Below, piece by piece: positions 37,383 through 48,120 of a DNA stretch of 64,000 nucleotides. Origin of the DNA: Lolium rigidum (Eukaryota > Streptophyta > Magnoliopsida > Poales > Poaceae); NCBI RefSeq assembly GCF_022539505.1, contig NC_061514.1, positions 342,100,644 to 342,164,643 of the forward strand. The letters run 5' to 3'. Both the position numbers and the translations under genes were made by a program. Numbering within the stretch: the stretch's first letter is position 1; each line of letters begins with the position of its first letter. Under the pieces are notes generated by a model. It was not told the DNA's origin, ran no database searches, and worked only from the letters and a program-made list of their open reading frames with translations.

Positions 37383-38611
37383 GTGAAGAACTGGTATGAA
37401 GACCTCCCAAGGGATGAAGAGACAGATGGCAGGAAATACTGATGCATGGAGCAGGAGTTCATCTACAAGGACATTTGTGAGCCCATGAAGAATCTGAGAC
37501 CCATGCAAGCTATCGATGTGGACCTTCTGGCAGTCAACAATCATTTTGAAGATGCAATCTGGGTAGCTGGCAGGATGGGCTTGAAAGATATCATGAAGAT
37601 TCAATGTGATTATAGTCCAGAGTTGGTGAAGCAATTCTTTGCCACTTTGGCCATCCAGAAAGATGAGGACCGCACTATGGAATGGATGACTGGTTCCACT
37701 CACTGTAGGGAAACCTTGCACCGATTTGCTGGTATTCTTGGAGTTCCTGCAGGAGGAGGTCGTCGTCTTCATGGACCACAGAAGACAGATAAGAATGTGT
37801 TGTTTGATCTCTATACCTCAGCTGGAAAAGTTGGTTCTTCCAAGGGGCTGCTTCCCATCTATGGTCAGTTACTCAGGTTCTTTCGGGCCACCATCTCTCC
37901 AAGTGGTGGTAACAATGATGCTCTCCGGGGAACTCTTGTGGATCTTATGCACCTCAGCTTTAGGTGTGCCCGTGATACTAATGAGGAACGTAACTACACT
38001 ATTGATGATGTCATGGACTTCATCTTCAATGAGATTCATGATGCCATGGTATCCCGGACCACCATACCTTATGCACCATATATCCAGCTCCTCATCAACA
38101 ACTCTGTGGCCGGGGATGGTGAAGACTTGAGCGGGTACCCATTGATGAAGCATTCTATCAAGAAGGCTTACAAGCTTAAGCCAGTCTCTTCTGCTGCACC
38201 TGCACCTGACTCCTTCATGGGTGATGCTCGTTCTAGTGGTTTTTCTCCTGCTCGCCATCCTGATCTCCCGGCTATGAAGAAACATGTGAGCAGGCTTAGT
38301 TGGTTTCAGCGTCACATCCTTTGCATGAACATTGAGATCCATAAGGAGAACTATGCGGCCAGCCGAGAGCGTTCTGAGATTAAGCATACTCAGGCGGTTA
38401 TTCTGCACAAGCTCGGTGGTGAGCAAGGACCCCGCCTCAGCCTCCAGTTCACCCAGGTTACAGTGGGTGGCATTCTGCACAGGTTCCGTGGAGTGATCTT
38501 GATGATTGCATTCAAAGGTCCAACCTCACGCGCCGCTCTCCGGATGCCCCTGACACTGATGAAGAAGAAGAAGAGGAGTACCAGTCCGACAATGACGATG
38601 GCTCCGAGTGA
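37383..38611 (+). pseudogene. Truncated retroelement ORF of unknown function, in a sirevirus-like element
   Basis: The frame is open from the array border (reading VKNWYEDLPRDEETDGRKY), meets a TGA at 37441-37443, then runs on as a long frame from the ATG at 37446. Blocks: FIYKDICEPMKNLRPMQAID, WVAGRMGLKDIM, YSPELVKQFFATLA, HCRETLHRFAGILGVP, and NYTIDDVMDFIFNEIHDAM. The layout resembles grass retroelement proteins annotated as 'putative plant transposon protein', with a gag-like helical feel; I cannot name it securely. Near 38490 the frame shifts; the natural end is probably the acidic tail (a DEEEEEE run, then SDNDDGSE) stopping at 38609-38611. The N-terminus was removed by the array insertion. 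Confidence 0.65.
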
Positions 38612-39155
38612 TCTCCATGGGGCGAGTAGCATCGCGCTTATCCCCTTTTTGGCGTCTCGATGCCAAAGGGGGAGAAGTGTTCTACTAGAACTCTCGGGTA
38701 TTTGCATGGTTTGGGCACAAGCATATGCATTTATCTTTCTTCTATTGCTTGTGTTCCCTCTTATTTTGAACTATTTGGTTTGCTTGTGTTCCGTTTAAAA
38801 CTATGTGCTATGTGGTGTGAGACATTGTTATGGTTTTCGGAATTCTATATGTTGAGATCAAGGCTATTATATTATGTGTGATGCTATATCTCTGTATTAT
38901 ATATCTACACATGGGTATGATTTCGAGCATCCTATCTCAACTTCATATATGTCTATGTCTCTTGTTAGAGCTCATGTTGGATACCTCTTGTGTTGAGGCA
39001 CCTCGGTCCTATGTGTTGTGTATTTGTATTCAAATGCAAATTACTTATATGCACACATGTAGGGGGAGTGCCTCTATGTTTTGCCATCATGCTTGTCTCT
39101 ATAGTGATTCTCTTGCAAATCCTATATTGTCATCAAACACCAAAAAGGGGGAGAT
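38612..39155 (+). other. 3' untranslated region of the sirevirus-like element with three PPT-like tracts
   Basis: Purine tracts AAAGGGGGAGAAG (38664-38676), AGGGGGAG (39061-39068) and AAAAAGGGGGAGA (39142-39154); the last directly precedes the LTR. Multiple polypurine tracts before the 3' LTR have been described for sireviruses. Confidence 0.65.
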
Positions 39156-39634
39156 TGAAAGAACATCTCTCATATTATGTTTTGTGTGTTTGATGTCAAT
39201 GTATGTGATACACTAATGTTTGTTTAAGTGGTACAGGGATTATATAGATACATTTTTATGTGTGTTGGATGTGGTCAGTTCTGTCAAAAAGATGCAGCAA
39301 AAAGATCACCAGGCCGGATAATCCGGGCAGGATATTTCCAAAATATTCGGCCCCCAGTTTTTCGGCTAAGGACTTGAGGATTTTCGGCTCAGTATGCTTC
39401 TGGATAGAGGCCGGATATTTGCCCGGATATTGTCCCGGTTTTGTCCCAAGGACGGATTATCCGGGCCGGACATTTCGGAAATATCCGGCCCCCTCGAAAA
39501 TGGCTAAGGACCTGAAGAAAAGCAAGTCTGGTTAGAGGCCGGATATTTGGCCGGACATTCTCCCGGTTTTGTACCTGAGGCCATATTATCCGGGGGGGGG
39601 GGGGGCGGATTATCCGGCCCTTACTTAGGCCGGA

Positions 39635-39639
39635 ATATC
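39635..39639 (+). other. Target site duplication ATATC, left copy
   Basis: ATATC precedes TGATACGTC at 39640 and recurs right after the element's final CA at 46021-46025, confirming the borders of the nested element. Confidence 0.9.
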
Positions 39640-41144
39640 TGATACGTCTCAAACGTATCCATAATTTCTGATGTTCCATGCTTGTTGTATGACAATACTT
39701 ACATGTTTTGTTCACACTTTATATCGTTTTGATGCATTTTCCGGAACTAACCTATTGACGAGATGCCGAAGTGCCAGTTCCTGTTTTCTACTGTTTTTGG
39801 TTTCAGAAATCCTAGTAAAGAAATATTCTTGGAATTGGACGAAATCAAGGCCCATGATCTTATATTTCCACGAAGCCTCCAGAACACCGAAGAGGGACCA
39901 GAGGAGAGGCCCAGGGCCACCACACATGGTGGCGGCGCGGCCAGAGGAGGGGCGCCCCCCTGGTGTGTGGGCTCCTCGGGACCCTTCCGACTCCGTTTCT
40001 TCGCCTATTTAAGCCTCCCTGACCTAAATCTTCGATACGGAAAAAGCCACGGTACGAGAAACCTTCCAGAGCCGCCGCCATCGTGAAGCCAAGATCTGGG
40101 GGACAGGAGTCTCTGTTCCGGCACGCCGCCGGGACGGGGAAGTGCCCCCGGAAGGCTTCTCCATCGACACCCCCGCCATCTCCATCAACGCTGCTGCTCC
40201 CATGATGAGGAGGGAGTAGTTCTCCTTCGAGGCTAGGGGGCTGTACCGGTAGCTATGTGGTTAATCTCTCTCTCTGTACTCCAATACAATGATCTCATGA
40301 ATTGCTTTGCATAATTGAGATCCATATGATGAGCTTTGTATCGCTACTAGTTTATGTGCTACTCATGTGATGTTATTGAAGTAGTCTATTCCTCCTGCAT
40401 GGTGTAAAGGTGCCAGTGTGTGCATCATGTGGTTCTTGTCGTAGGCTATGATCATGATCTCTTGTAGGTTATGGAGTTAATTATCATTATGATAGTATTG
40501 ATGTGATCTATTCCTCCTTTCATAGCATAATGTGGACAGTGTGTATGCTATGTTAGTTCTGGGTTTATTTTGCAAAGATCTATTATGCTCTAAGGTTACT
40601 TAAATATGAATGCTGAATGTTGTGGCGCTTGTTAACTCCGGCTTGAGGGAGCTCTTGTAGCCCTACACAACGAATGGTGTTTGTCATCCAACAAAAGAGT
40701 GTATGTAGCACAAATGAGAGAAGTTATTAATTTATTATGTGATCAATGTTGAGAGTGTCCACTATGAAAGTATGATCCCTAGGCCTTGTTTCCAAACATC
40801 GAATCTCCGTTTACTTACTGTTCTACTGCATGTTTACTCGCTGCCATATTTTATTCAGATTACTATTACCACTCATATACATCCATACTACTTGTATTTC
40901 ACTATCTCTTCGCCGAACTAGTGCACCTATACATCCGACAAGTGTATTAGGTGTGTTGGGGACACAAGAGACTTCTTGTATCGTGATTGCAGGGTTGCTT
41001 GAGAGGGATATCTTTGACCTCTTCCTCCCTAAGTTCGATAAACCTTGGGTGATCCACTTAAGGGAAAACTTGCTGCTGTTCTACAAACCTCTGCTCTTGG
41101 AGGCCCAACACTGTCTACAGGAAAAGAAGCGTGAGTAGACATCA
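39640..41144 (+). repeat. 5' LTR of the nested Athila-like element
   Basis: It has TATTTAAG near 40004 as a possible TATA region, and GCCGCCGCCATCG downstream in the transcribed leader. The G/C-rich part near 39900-40010 (GGCGGCGCGGCCAGAGG) is typical of wheat-type LTRs. Confidence 0.9.
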
Positions 41145-41154
41145 AACTATTTTC

Positions 41155-41171
41155 TGGCGCCGTTGCCGGGG
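41155..41171 (+). promoter_or_regulatory. Primer-binding site TGGCGCCGTTGCCGGGG
   Basis: It lies ten bases after the LTR end, preceded by CTATTTTC. The same 17 bases recur at 52353-52369 in another element. Confidence 0.9.
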
Positions 41172-41306
41172 AGGAAAGGTAAAAGGCACTCATACTCCGG
41201 TCCCAGGTAACTAAGTTATTTTCTGTTGCCATTGTAAGTGCTCGAAGGTATCTCCTTTAGACTCTGCAATTGCGACTTTTTGTTTCTTGTTCACTAGTTA
41301 GGCATA

Positions 41307-41990
41307 ATGGAAAGCAACAGTGAGCTTCTTATTCTATTTCCTGAGTTAAGACATGGATTGTTTGCTGCGAAAATTAAAAAACCTATGGAATCTTATTTGC
41401 ATGCTAGTAGCAATGATATTAGTATGAACGCTTTGAACACCATTGTTGCTAATGATATGGAAAATTCTAATCTTGGGGAAGCTGGTTTTGATGAGCATGA
41501 CATTTTTAGTCCCCTAAGCATTGAGGAGAAAATTTTCTTTGATGATACTTTGCCTCCTATTTATGATGATTACAATGATAGTGGTCTTTTGGTGCCGCCT
41601 ACTATGGAGAGTAAATTTTATTATGATTATACTATGCCTCCTACACTTGATGAGAATAATAATGATAACTACTTTGTTGAATTTGCTCCCACTACAACTA
41701 ATAAAATTGATTATGCTTATGTGGAGAGTAATAATTTTATGCATGTGGCTCATGACAAGAATGCTTTATGTGATAGTTATATTGTTGAGTTTGTTCATGA
41801 TGCCACTGAAAGTTATTATGAGAGAGGGAAACATGGTTATATGCATCTTAATAATATTAAGTTTCCCCTCTTTATGTTGAGAATCTTGAAATTGCACTTG
41901 TGTTGCTTTTCTATGCTTGCCACTTTGTTCTTCATGAATTTATTTGTGTACAAGATTCCTTTTCATAGGAAGTGGGTTAGGCTTAAATGA
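41307..41990 (+). CDS. 227-residue ORF of the non-autonomous Athila-like element, acidic with C-terminal hydrophobic segment
   Basis: This is the only open frame of note in the element, starting MESNSELLILFPELRHG. The body is rich in Asp, Glu, Asn and Tyr with repeated PP-T-M/L blocks (DDTLPPIYDD, VPPTMESKFYYDY, MPPTLDENNND). Residues about 186-218 are strongly hydrophobic (FPLFMLRILK ... FFMNLFVYKIPF), followed by basic HRKWVRLK, like a membrane segment with a basic tail. It does not resemble gag, protease, RT or integrase that I know. It could be a relic of an env-like third ORF or an element-specific protein. Whether it is translated is unknown. Confidence 0.5.
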   Translation: MESNSELLILFPELRHGLFAAKIKKPMESYLHASSNDISMNALNTIVANDMENSNLGEAGFDEHDIFSPLSIEEKIFFDDTLPPIYDDYNDSGLLVPPTMESKFYYDYTMPPTLDENNNDNYFVEFAPTTTNKIDYAYVESNNFMHVAHDKNALCDSYIVEFVHDATESYYERGKHGYMHLNNIKFPLFMLRILKLHLCCFSMLATLFFMNLFVYKIPFHRKWVRLK

Positions 41991-44512
41991 GTTTTGAATT
42001 TGCTTCTTGATGCTCTCTTTTGCTTCAACTCTTATTTCTTGTGAGAGTATCATTAAAATTACTGAGCCCATCTTAATGGCTATAAAGAAAGAACTTTTTG
42101 GGAGATAACCCATGTGTTTATTTTGCTACTGTTTTGTTGTGTCTTGGAAGTTGTTTACTACTGTAGCAACCTCTCCTTATCATGTTTTTGTGCCAAGTAA
42201 AGTCTCTATGGTAAAGTTGATGCTAGATTTGGATTACTGCGCAGAAACAGATTTGCTGTCTGTCACGAATTCGCGCAGAACTCTCTGTAGGTAACTCAGA
42301 AAAATCTGCAAATTTACGTGCGCGATCCTCAGATATGTACGCAACTTTCATTAGTTTGAGTTTTTCCGTTTGAGCAAGTTAAGTTCCCCTGCAAAATTCG
42401 TCTTTACGGACTGTTCTGTTTTGACAGATTCTGCCTTTTATTTTGCATTGCCGCTTTTGCTATGTTGAATGAGTTTCTTTGTTCCATTAACTTTCGAAGC
42501 TTTGTGCAATGTCCGAAGTGTTAAGAATGATTGTGTCACCTCTGAACATGTGAATTTTTTATTATGCACTAACCCTCTAATGAGTTTGCTTGAAGTTTGG
42601 TGTGGAGGAAGTTTTCAAGGGTCAAGAGAAGAGGATGATATACTATGATCAAGAAGAGTGAAAGGTCTAAGCTTGGGGATGCCCCGTTGTTCATCTCTGC
42701 ATATTTTAAGAAGACTCAAGCATCTAAGCTTGGGGATGCCCAAGGCATCCCCTTCTTCATCGACAACTTATCAGGTCACTTCTAGTGAAACTATATTTTT
42801 ATTCCGCCACATCTTATGTACTTTACTTGGAGCGTCTGTGTGCTTTTATTTTCATTTTGTTATTTTCATTCTCTGAATATATTCATGCTCGTGTGGGAGA
42901 GAGACACTCTCCGCTTTTTCATATGAACACTAGTGTTCTTCGTTTATGCTTTTAATGTTCAAGGGCGAAAGTTGATCGCTTCACTTGTTGCTATTTGGTT
43001 GGAATAAGAAAATGCTTCATATGGTTTTGAATAACTTGATACTTGGCAATTGTTTTGAGCTCTCATTAGATCATGTTTAAGCTCTTGCATCATGTAGTTT
43101 AAATCTAGTAGTGGAGAACTACTGTAGAGCTTGTTGAAATTTGGTGTGCATGATTGGTCTCTCTAAGGTCTAGATATTTTCTGGTAAAAGTGTTTGAGCA
43201 ACAAGGAAGACAGTGTAGAGTCTTATAATGCTTGCAATATGTTCTTATGTAAGTTTTGCTGTACCGGTTTATACTTGTGTTTTGTTCAAACAACCTTGCT
43301 AGCCTAAACCTTGTACTGAGAGGAAATGCTTCTCGTGCATCCAAAAACCTTGAGCCAAAACCTATGCCATTTGTGTCCACCATATCTACCTACTATGTGG
43401 TATTTCCTGCCATTCCAAGTAAATACTTCATGTGCTACCTTTAAACAATTCAAAAGTTATTACCTCTTATTTGTGTCAATGTTTTATAGCTCATGGGGAA
43501 GTATGTGGAGTTTATCTTTCAATCTTGTTGGGCAACTTTCACCAATGGACTAGTGGCTTCATCCGCTTATCCAATAATTTTGCAAAAAGAGCTGGCAATG
43601 GGGTTCCCAGCCCGAATTAATTAACTTTCATAAATTTACAAATAGACACTCCTCCATGGTATGTGATTGTTGGTCGGCACCCGAGGATTCGGTTAGCCAT
43701 GGCTTGAGAAAGCAAAGGTGGGGAGGAGTGTCATCTAAATAAAACTAAAATAAAAAGGCACTCCTTCATGGTGTGAGATTGTTGGCAGGCACCTGAGGAT
43801 TCGGTTAGCCATGGTTTATGAAAGCAAGGTTGGAAGGAGTGCCACCCAAAAATAAAATTTCATGGGAGCCGCTCTTTGAAAGTCTGCCTGGCAAGGGGGT
43901 TAGAGTGCCCACTACCATTCGTTGACAACAACAAACACCGCTCAAAACTTTACTTTTTATGCTCTCTTATGTTTTCAAAATAAAAGCTCTAGCACAAATA
44001 TAGCAATCAATGCTTCCCTCTGCGAAGGGCCATTCTTTTACTTTATTGTTGAGTCAGTTTACCTACTTCTTTCTATCTTAGAAGAAAACACTTGTGTAAA
44101 CTGTGTGCATTGATTCTTACATGTTTACCTATTGCACTTGTTATATTACTTTGTGTTGACAATTATCCATGAGATATACATGTTGAAGTTGAAAGCAACC
44201 GCTGAAACTTATATCTTCCTTTGTGTTGTTTCAAAGCTTTTTACTGAGAATTTATTGCTTATGAGTTTGCTCTTATGCAAGTCTTGTTGATGCTTGTCTT
44301 GAAAGTACTATTCATGAAAAGTTTTGCTATATGATTCATTTGTTTAGTCATCATCTTTTGTTAGCAATCTTTTGCCTCAGATCACTCCATCCATCTCATA
44401 TGCTTTACAATAATGTTGATCAAGATTATGTTGGTAGCATGTCACTTCAGAAATTATTTGTTGTTATCGTTTACCTACTTGAGGGCGAGTAGGAACTAAG
44501 CTTGGGGATGCT
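41991..44512 (+). other. Non-coding interior of the Athila-like element
   Basis: No ORF of interest. It contains AAGCTTGGGGATGCCC at about 42669 and 42728, echoing the purine tract at about 44499-44512, and a pair of tandem hairpins at 43645-43843. Confidence 0.7.
43645..43843 (+). repeat. Two tandem hairpins with compensating stem changes
   Basis: Hairpin 1 pairs GACACTCCTCC (43645-43655) with GGAGGAGTGTC (43722-43732). Hairpin 2 pairs GGCACTCCTTC (43757-43767) with GAAGGAGTGCC (43833-43843). Both 11-base stems are perfect although the arms differ at two positions. Inside each are CATGG/CCATGG and a CCGAGGATTCGG or CCTGAGGATTCGG mini-stem. Confidence 0.85.
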
Positions 44513-46020
44513 TGATACGTCTCAAACGTATCCATAATTTCTGATGTTCCATGCTTGTTTTATGACAATACTTACATGTTTTGTTCACACTTTATATCAT
44601 TTTGATGCATTTTCCGGAACTAACCTATTGACGAGATGCCGAAGTGTCAGTTCCTGTTTTCTGCTATTTTTGGTTTCAGAAATCCTAGTAAAGAAATATT
44701 CTCGGAATTGGACGAAATAAAGGCCCATGATCTTATATTTCCACGAAGCCTCCAGAACACCGAAGAGGGACCAGAGGAGAGGCCCAGGGCCACCACACAT
44801 GGTGGCGGCGCGGCCAGAGGGGGGGCGCCCCCCTGGTGTGTGGGCTCCCCGGGACCCTTCCGACTCCGTTTCTCCGCCTATTTAAGCCTCTCTGACCTAA
44901 ATCTTCGATACGGAAAAAGCCACGGTACGAGAAACCTTCCAGAGCCGCCGCCATCGCGAAGCCAAGATCTGGGGGATAGGAGTCTCTGTTCCGGCACGCC
45001 GCTGGGACGGGGAAGTGCCCCCGGAAGGCTTCTCCATCGACACCACCGCCATCTCCATCAACGCTGCTGCTCCCATGATGAGGAGGGAGTAGTTCTCCCT
45101 CGAGGCTAGGGGGCTGTACCGGTAGCTATGTGGTTAATCTCTCTCTCTCTGTACTCCAATACAATGATCTCATGAATTGCTTTGCATAATATAGATCCAT
45201 ATGATGAGCTTTGTATCGCTACTAGTTTATGTGCTACTCATGTGATGTTATTGAAGTAGTCTATTCCTCCTGCATGGTGTAAAGGTGCCAGTGTGTGCAT
45301 CATGTGGTTCTTGTCGTAGGCTATGATCATGATCTCTTGTAGGTTATGAAGTTAATTATCATTATGATAGTATTGATGTGATCTATTCCTCCTTTTATAG
45401 CGTAATGTAGACAGTGTGTATGCTATGTTAGTTCTTGGTTTACTTTGCAAAGATCTATTATGCTCTAAGGTTACTTAAATATGAATGTTGAATGTTGTGG
45501 CGCTTGTTAACTCCGGCTTGAGGGAGCTCTTGTAGCCCTACACAACGAATGGTGTTTGTCATCCAACAAAAGAGTGTATGTAGCACAAATGAGAGAAGTT
45601 ATTAATTTATTATGTGATCAATGTTGAGAGTGTCCACTAGTGAAAGTATGATCCCTAGGCCTTGTTTCTAAACATCGAATCTCCGTTTACTTACTGTTCT
45701 ACTGCATGTTTACTCACTGCCATATTTTATTCAGATTACTATTACCACTCATATACATCCATACTACTTGTATTTCACTATATCTTCGCCGAACTAGTGC
45801 ACCTATACATCTGACAAGTGTGTTAGGTGTGTTGGGGACACAAGAGACTTCTTGTATCGCGATTGCAGGGTTGCTTGAGAGGGATATCTTTGACCTCTTC
45901 CTCCCTGAGTTCGATAAACCTTGGGTGATCCACTTAAGGGAAAACTTGCTGCTGTTTTACAAACCTCTGCTCTTGGAGGCCCAACACTGTCTACAGGAAA
46001 TGAAGCGTGAGTAGACATCA
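44513..46020 (+). repeat. 3' LTR of the nested Athila-like element
   Basis: It matches 39640-41144 with scattered substitutions and two small indels (extra CT in the CTCTCT run near 45143; CACTAGTGAAAG versus CACTATGAAAG near 45637). The final CA is at 46019-46020. Confidence 0.92.
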
Positions 46021-46025
46021 ATATC
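46021..46025 (+). other. Target site duplication ATATC, right copy
   Basis: Direct repeat of 39635-39639; the split host LTR resumes immediately after. Confidence 0.9.
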
Positions 46026-46814
46026 AGCCCCCCCCCCCGGAATCCCCAACGGCTGGATTTTGGGGAGGGGTATTTATACCCCTCTTCTTCTTCCTTCCTC
46101 CTTTGCTCAATCATTGCAAGAAAAATCTGCCAAGCTTCACCACCATTAGAGCCACCTCAAGAACACAAGATTTGCAAGATCTCCTTCTTCCCCCAACCAA
46201 AGCTCTTGATCTTTGTATATTCGAAGGAGAAGCCACCGATCTACATCCTCACCGAAGCGATTTACATTTCCCCCTCATTTGTTTGAGGGCCCCCCTGCTA
46301 GTGTTCCTTTTTGGATCCCTAGTTGATTTGTGTTGATGTATTGTTGTTGATTGTTGTGTTGTTACAGATTTGGGAGCCTCCAATTCGGTTGTGGATGTGT
46401 GCCCCAAGAACTTTGTAAAGGCCCGGTTTCCGCCTCGAGGAAATCCCTTAGTGGAAGTGGGCTAGGTCTTCGTGGCGTTGCTCACAGGAGACCTGAGTGA
46501 AGTCTTCATGACTGTTGGTCTGGCTTTCGTAGCGACCACACTCCTCCGAACATAGACGTACCTTCTTGCAAAGGAAGGGAACTACGGGAATCAACTCCAT
46601 GTCTCCGTGTGCTCCACTCTCGGTTACCTCTATCCTTTATCTCCTCTATATTGTATTGCTATATCTTGCTTAGTCGTTAGCCTTGCCATATAGGGAAATT
46701 CACATAGTTGCATATCTAGAGAATTTACCTTTGTGTCAAGCCTAAATTGAAAAAGAACTAAAAATTGGTTAGCACCTATTCACCCCCCTCTAGGTGCGGC
46801 ATACGATCCTTTCA

Positions 46815-47929
46815 GCGGCGAGAAGTGAGCGAATGGTGATGTTGTCGAACTCTTTGCCGTTGTCGGTTTGTAAGGCGTGGATGAGGCGACCGAATTGAGT
46901 GGAAACGAAGGCGAAGAAGGCGGTGAGGGTGGCGGCAACATCGGATTTACGACGAAGGGGAAAAGTCCATACAAAATGCGAGTAATCATCAAGAATCACT
47001 AGATAATAAGTATAACCAAAATTACTCGGAACAGGCGAGGTCCAAACATCACTATGAATAAGTTGAAACGGAAAAGACGCGACTGTGGAGGAGGAACTAA
47101 ACGGGAAGCAAACATGTTTGCCTAGACGACATGCTTCACAATAGTGGGCATCCGTTTTATGACAAGTAGAGCAGAAGCCTTGCATTATTTGACGCAGAGC
47201 GGCGGAGCTAGGATGGCCGAGGCGAGCGTGCCGGAGATCGACACCGGCGGAGAGGGCGAGTGGGCTGCTGACGGTGGTGGAGGCCGAACCAACAGGGTAC
47301 GGATCGCTGGGGCTGTCACATCGGTGGAGGAGCATCCGAGTACGACCATCCTTGACGGAAAAACCAAAGGCGTCAAATTCCACAGTCACAGGATTATCAC
47401 AACATAAAGATTTAACGGAAACAAGATTTTTAATCAAGTCAGGAGAAACAAGAACGTTATTTAGAGAGAGAGGAGTGGAAGTGGAAGGAAAAGAGACGGA
47501 ACCGGTGTGAGTAATGGGGAGAGCATGACCGTTGCCAACGATGATGCGAGAGGAAGTGGAGGCGGGTGTAGAAAAGGAGAGGTTACCGGGGTGCGCGGCC
47601 ATATGCTCGGAGGCGCCGGTGTCCATGACCCAGTCGCCACCGCCACCATACGCCCCAGCGGAGGGGACGCTCTGGAGGGCGGTCAGGAGCAGAGGGTCCC
47701 ACGAGGCCGATCTCGGGGGGGGAGGGGGGCAGCGTAGGCCGGGGCACGCTGGGGCGCCGCGTAGAAAGCCTGCCCGGTCCAGGAGCCGGTTGGACCGGCC
47801 TGGGCGCCGGCGGGGCCGGTCCATGGCCCGGTCTGACTGTCCTGGTGACCGGATGGGCCGGTCCATGGCCCGGTCTGACCGGCCTGGTGACCGGATGAGT
47901 GGAAGCCCGGAGACGGACCCGTGGGGCAA
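46815..47929 (-). pseudogene. Truncated Ty1/Copia polyprotein (protease, pre-integrase, integrase start)
   Basis: Read leftward from 47929: protease active site DTGASEH (Asp about residue 103 of this frame), a GAG-pre-integrase block DLRHARLGHPS, a zinc-binding HYCEACRLGKH, then integrase core HSDVW, DDYSHFVW and TDNGKEF. The reading stops at the border of the sirevirus-like LTR (46814/46815), so the third integrase acid residue, RT and RNase H are lost. Integrase directly after protease identifies Copia. The beginning of this frame is an out-of-frame reading of the Pro/Gly-rich region; the proper frame joins from the neighbouring gag stretch near a G-run at 47715-47729. Confidence 0.88.
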
Positions 47930-48120
47930 GGCGCGAGGGCGGGTGCGCGAGGCGCGGGTGCCTGGGAACCGCGGGAGATGTCGCAGATAACGGCGACGGA
48001 GGGGCCGGCGAAGGGGTTATCGCGGATGACGGCGACTGAGGGGTCGGCGAAGGGGTTGCTGCTACCGGAGTGGGAGGAGTCGAAGGGGTCGGAGGGGCCG
48101 GAGGAGGAGAAACCGGCCAT
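47690..48120 (-). pseudogene. Gag N-terminus and Pro/Gly-rich linker of the Copia element, gag core missing
   Basis: It starts MAGFSSSGPSDPFDSS, repeats NPFA.PSVAVI twice, then passes straight into a Pro/Ala/Gly-rich region with repeated TGPWTGP units. The usual Copia gag core and zinc knuckle do not appear between them, so an internal deletion is likely. The frame ends in the G-run region near 47715-47729, where a shift leads to the protease frame. Confidence 0.6.

Larger units (their letters stand above)
39640..46020 (+). mobile_element. Complete non-autonomous Athila-like Gypsy element nested in the sirevirus-like LTR
   Basis: Two LTRs (39640-41144 and 44513-46020) begin TGATACGTCTC and end GTAGACATCA. 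The primer-binding site TGGCGCCGTTGCCGGGG, typical of Athila-type elements, lies at 41155-41171. A purine-rich tract AAGCTTGGGGATGC is before the 3' LTR, and ATATC flanks both ends. The 3.4-kb interior has one ORF and no protease, RT, RNase H or integrase. I count about 35 differences between the two LTRs by eye, roughly 2.3%. Confidence 0.92.
39156..46814 (+). repeat. 3' LTR of the sirevirus-like element, split by a nested element
   Basis: The LTR runs 39156-39639 and resumes at 46026-46814, about 1273 bases without the insert. Its ends are TGAAAGAACATC and CATACGATCCTTTCA, a TGAAAG/CTTTCA inverted pair. The left part contains palindromes such as CCGGATAATCCGG (39314-39326) and a run of 14 G (39592-39605). 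The right edge falls inside a Copia integrase gene, so the target there was the Copia element. Confidence 0.8.

Noticed and set aside
39592..39605. Run of 14 G as a functional quadruplex
   Set aside because: A single homopolymer in a repeat-rich LTR; its length is the kind of feature sequencing gets wrong, and nothing else supports a role.
39671..40086. Overlapping frames in the Athila-like LTR, repeated at 44636-45109
   Set aside because: They lie within GC-rich LTR leader sequence, differ in length between the two LTRs, and have no protein similarity.
47144..47990. Plus-strand frames across the Copia region
   Set aside because: Antisense shadows of the minus-strand polyprotein with clear protease and integrase motifs.
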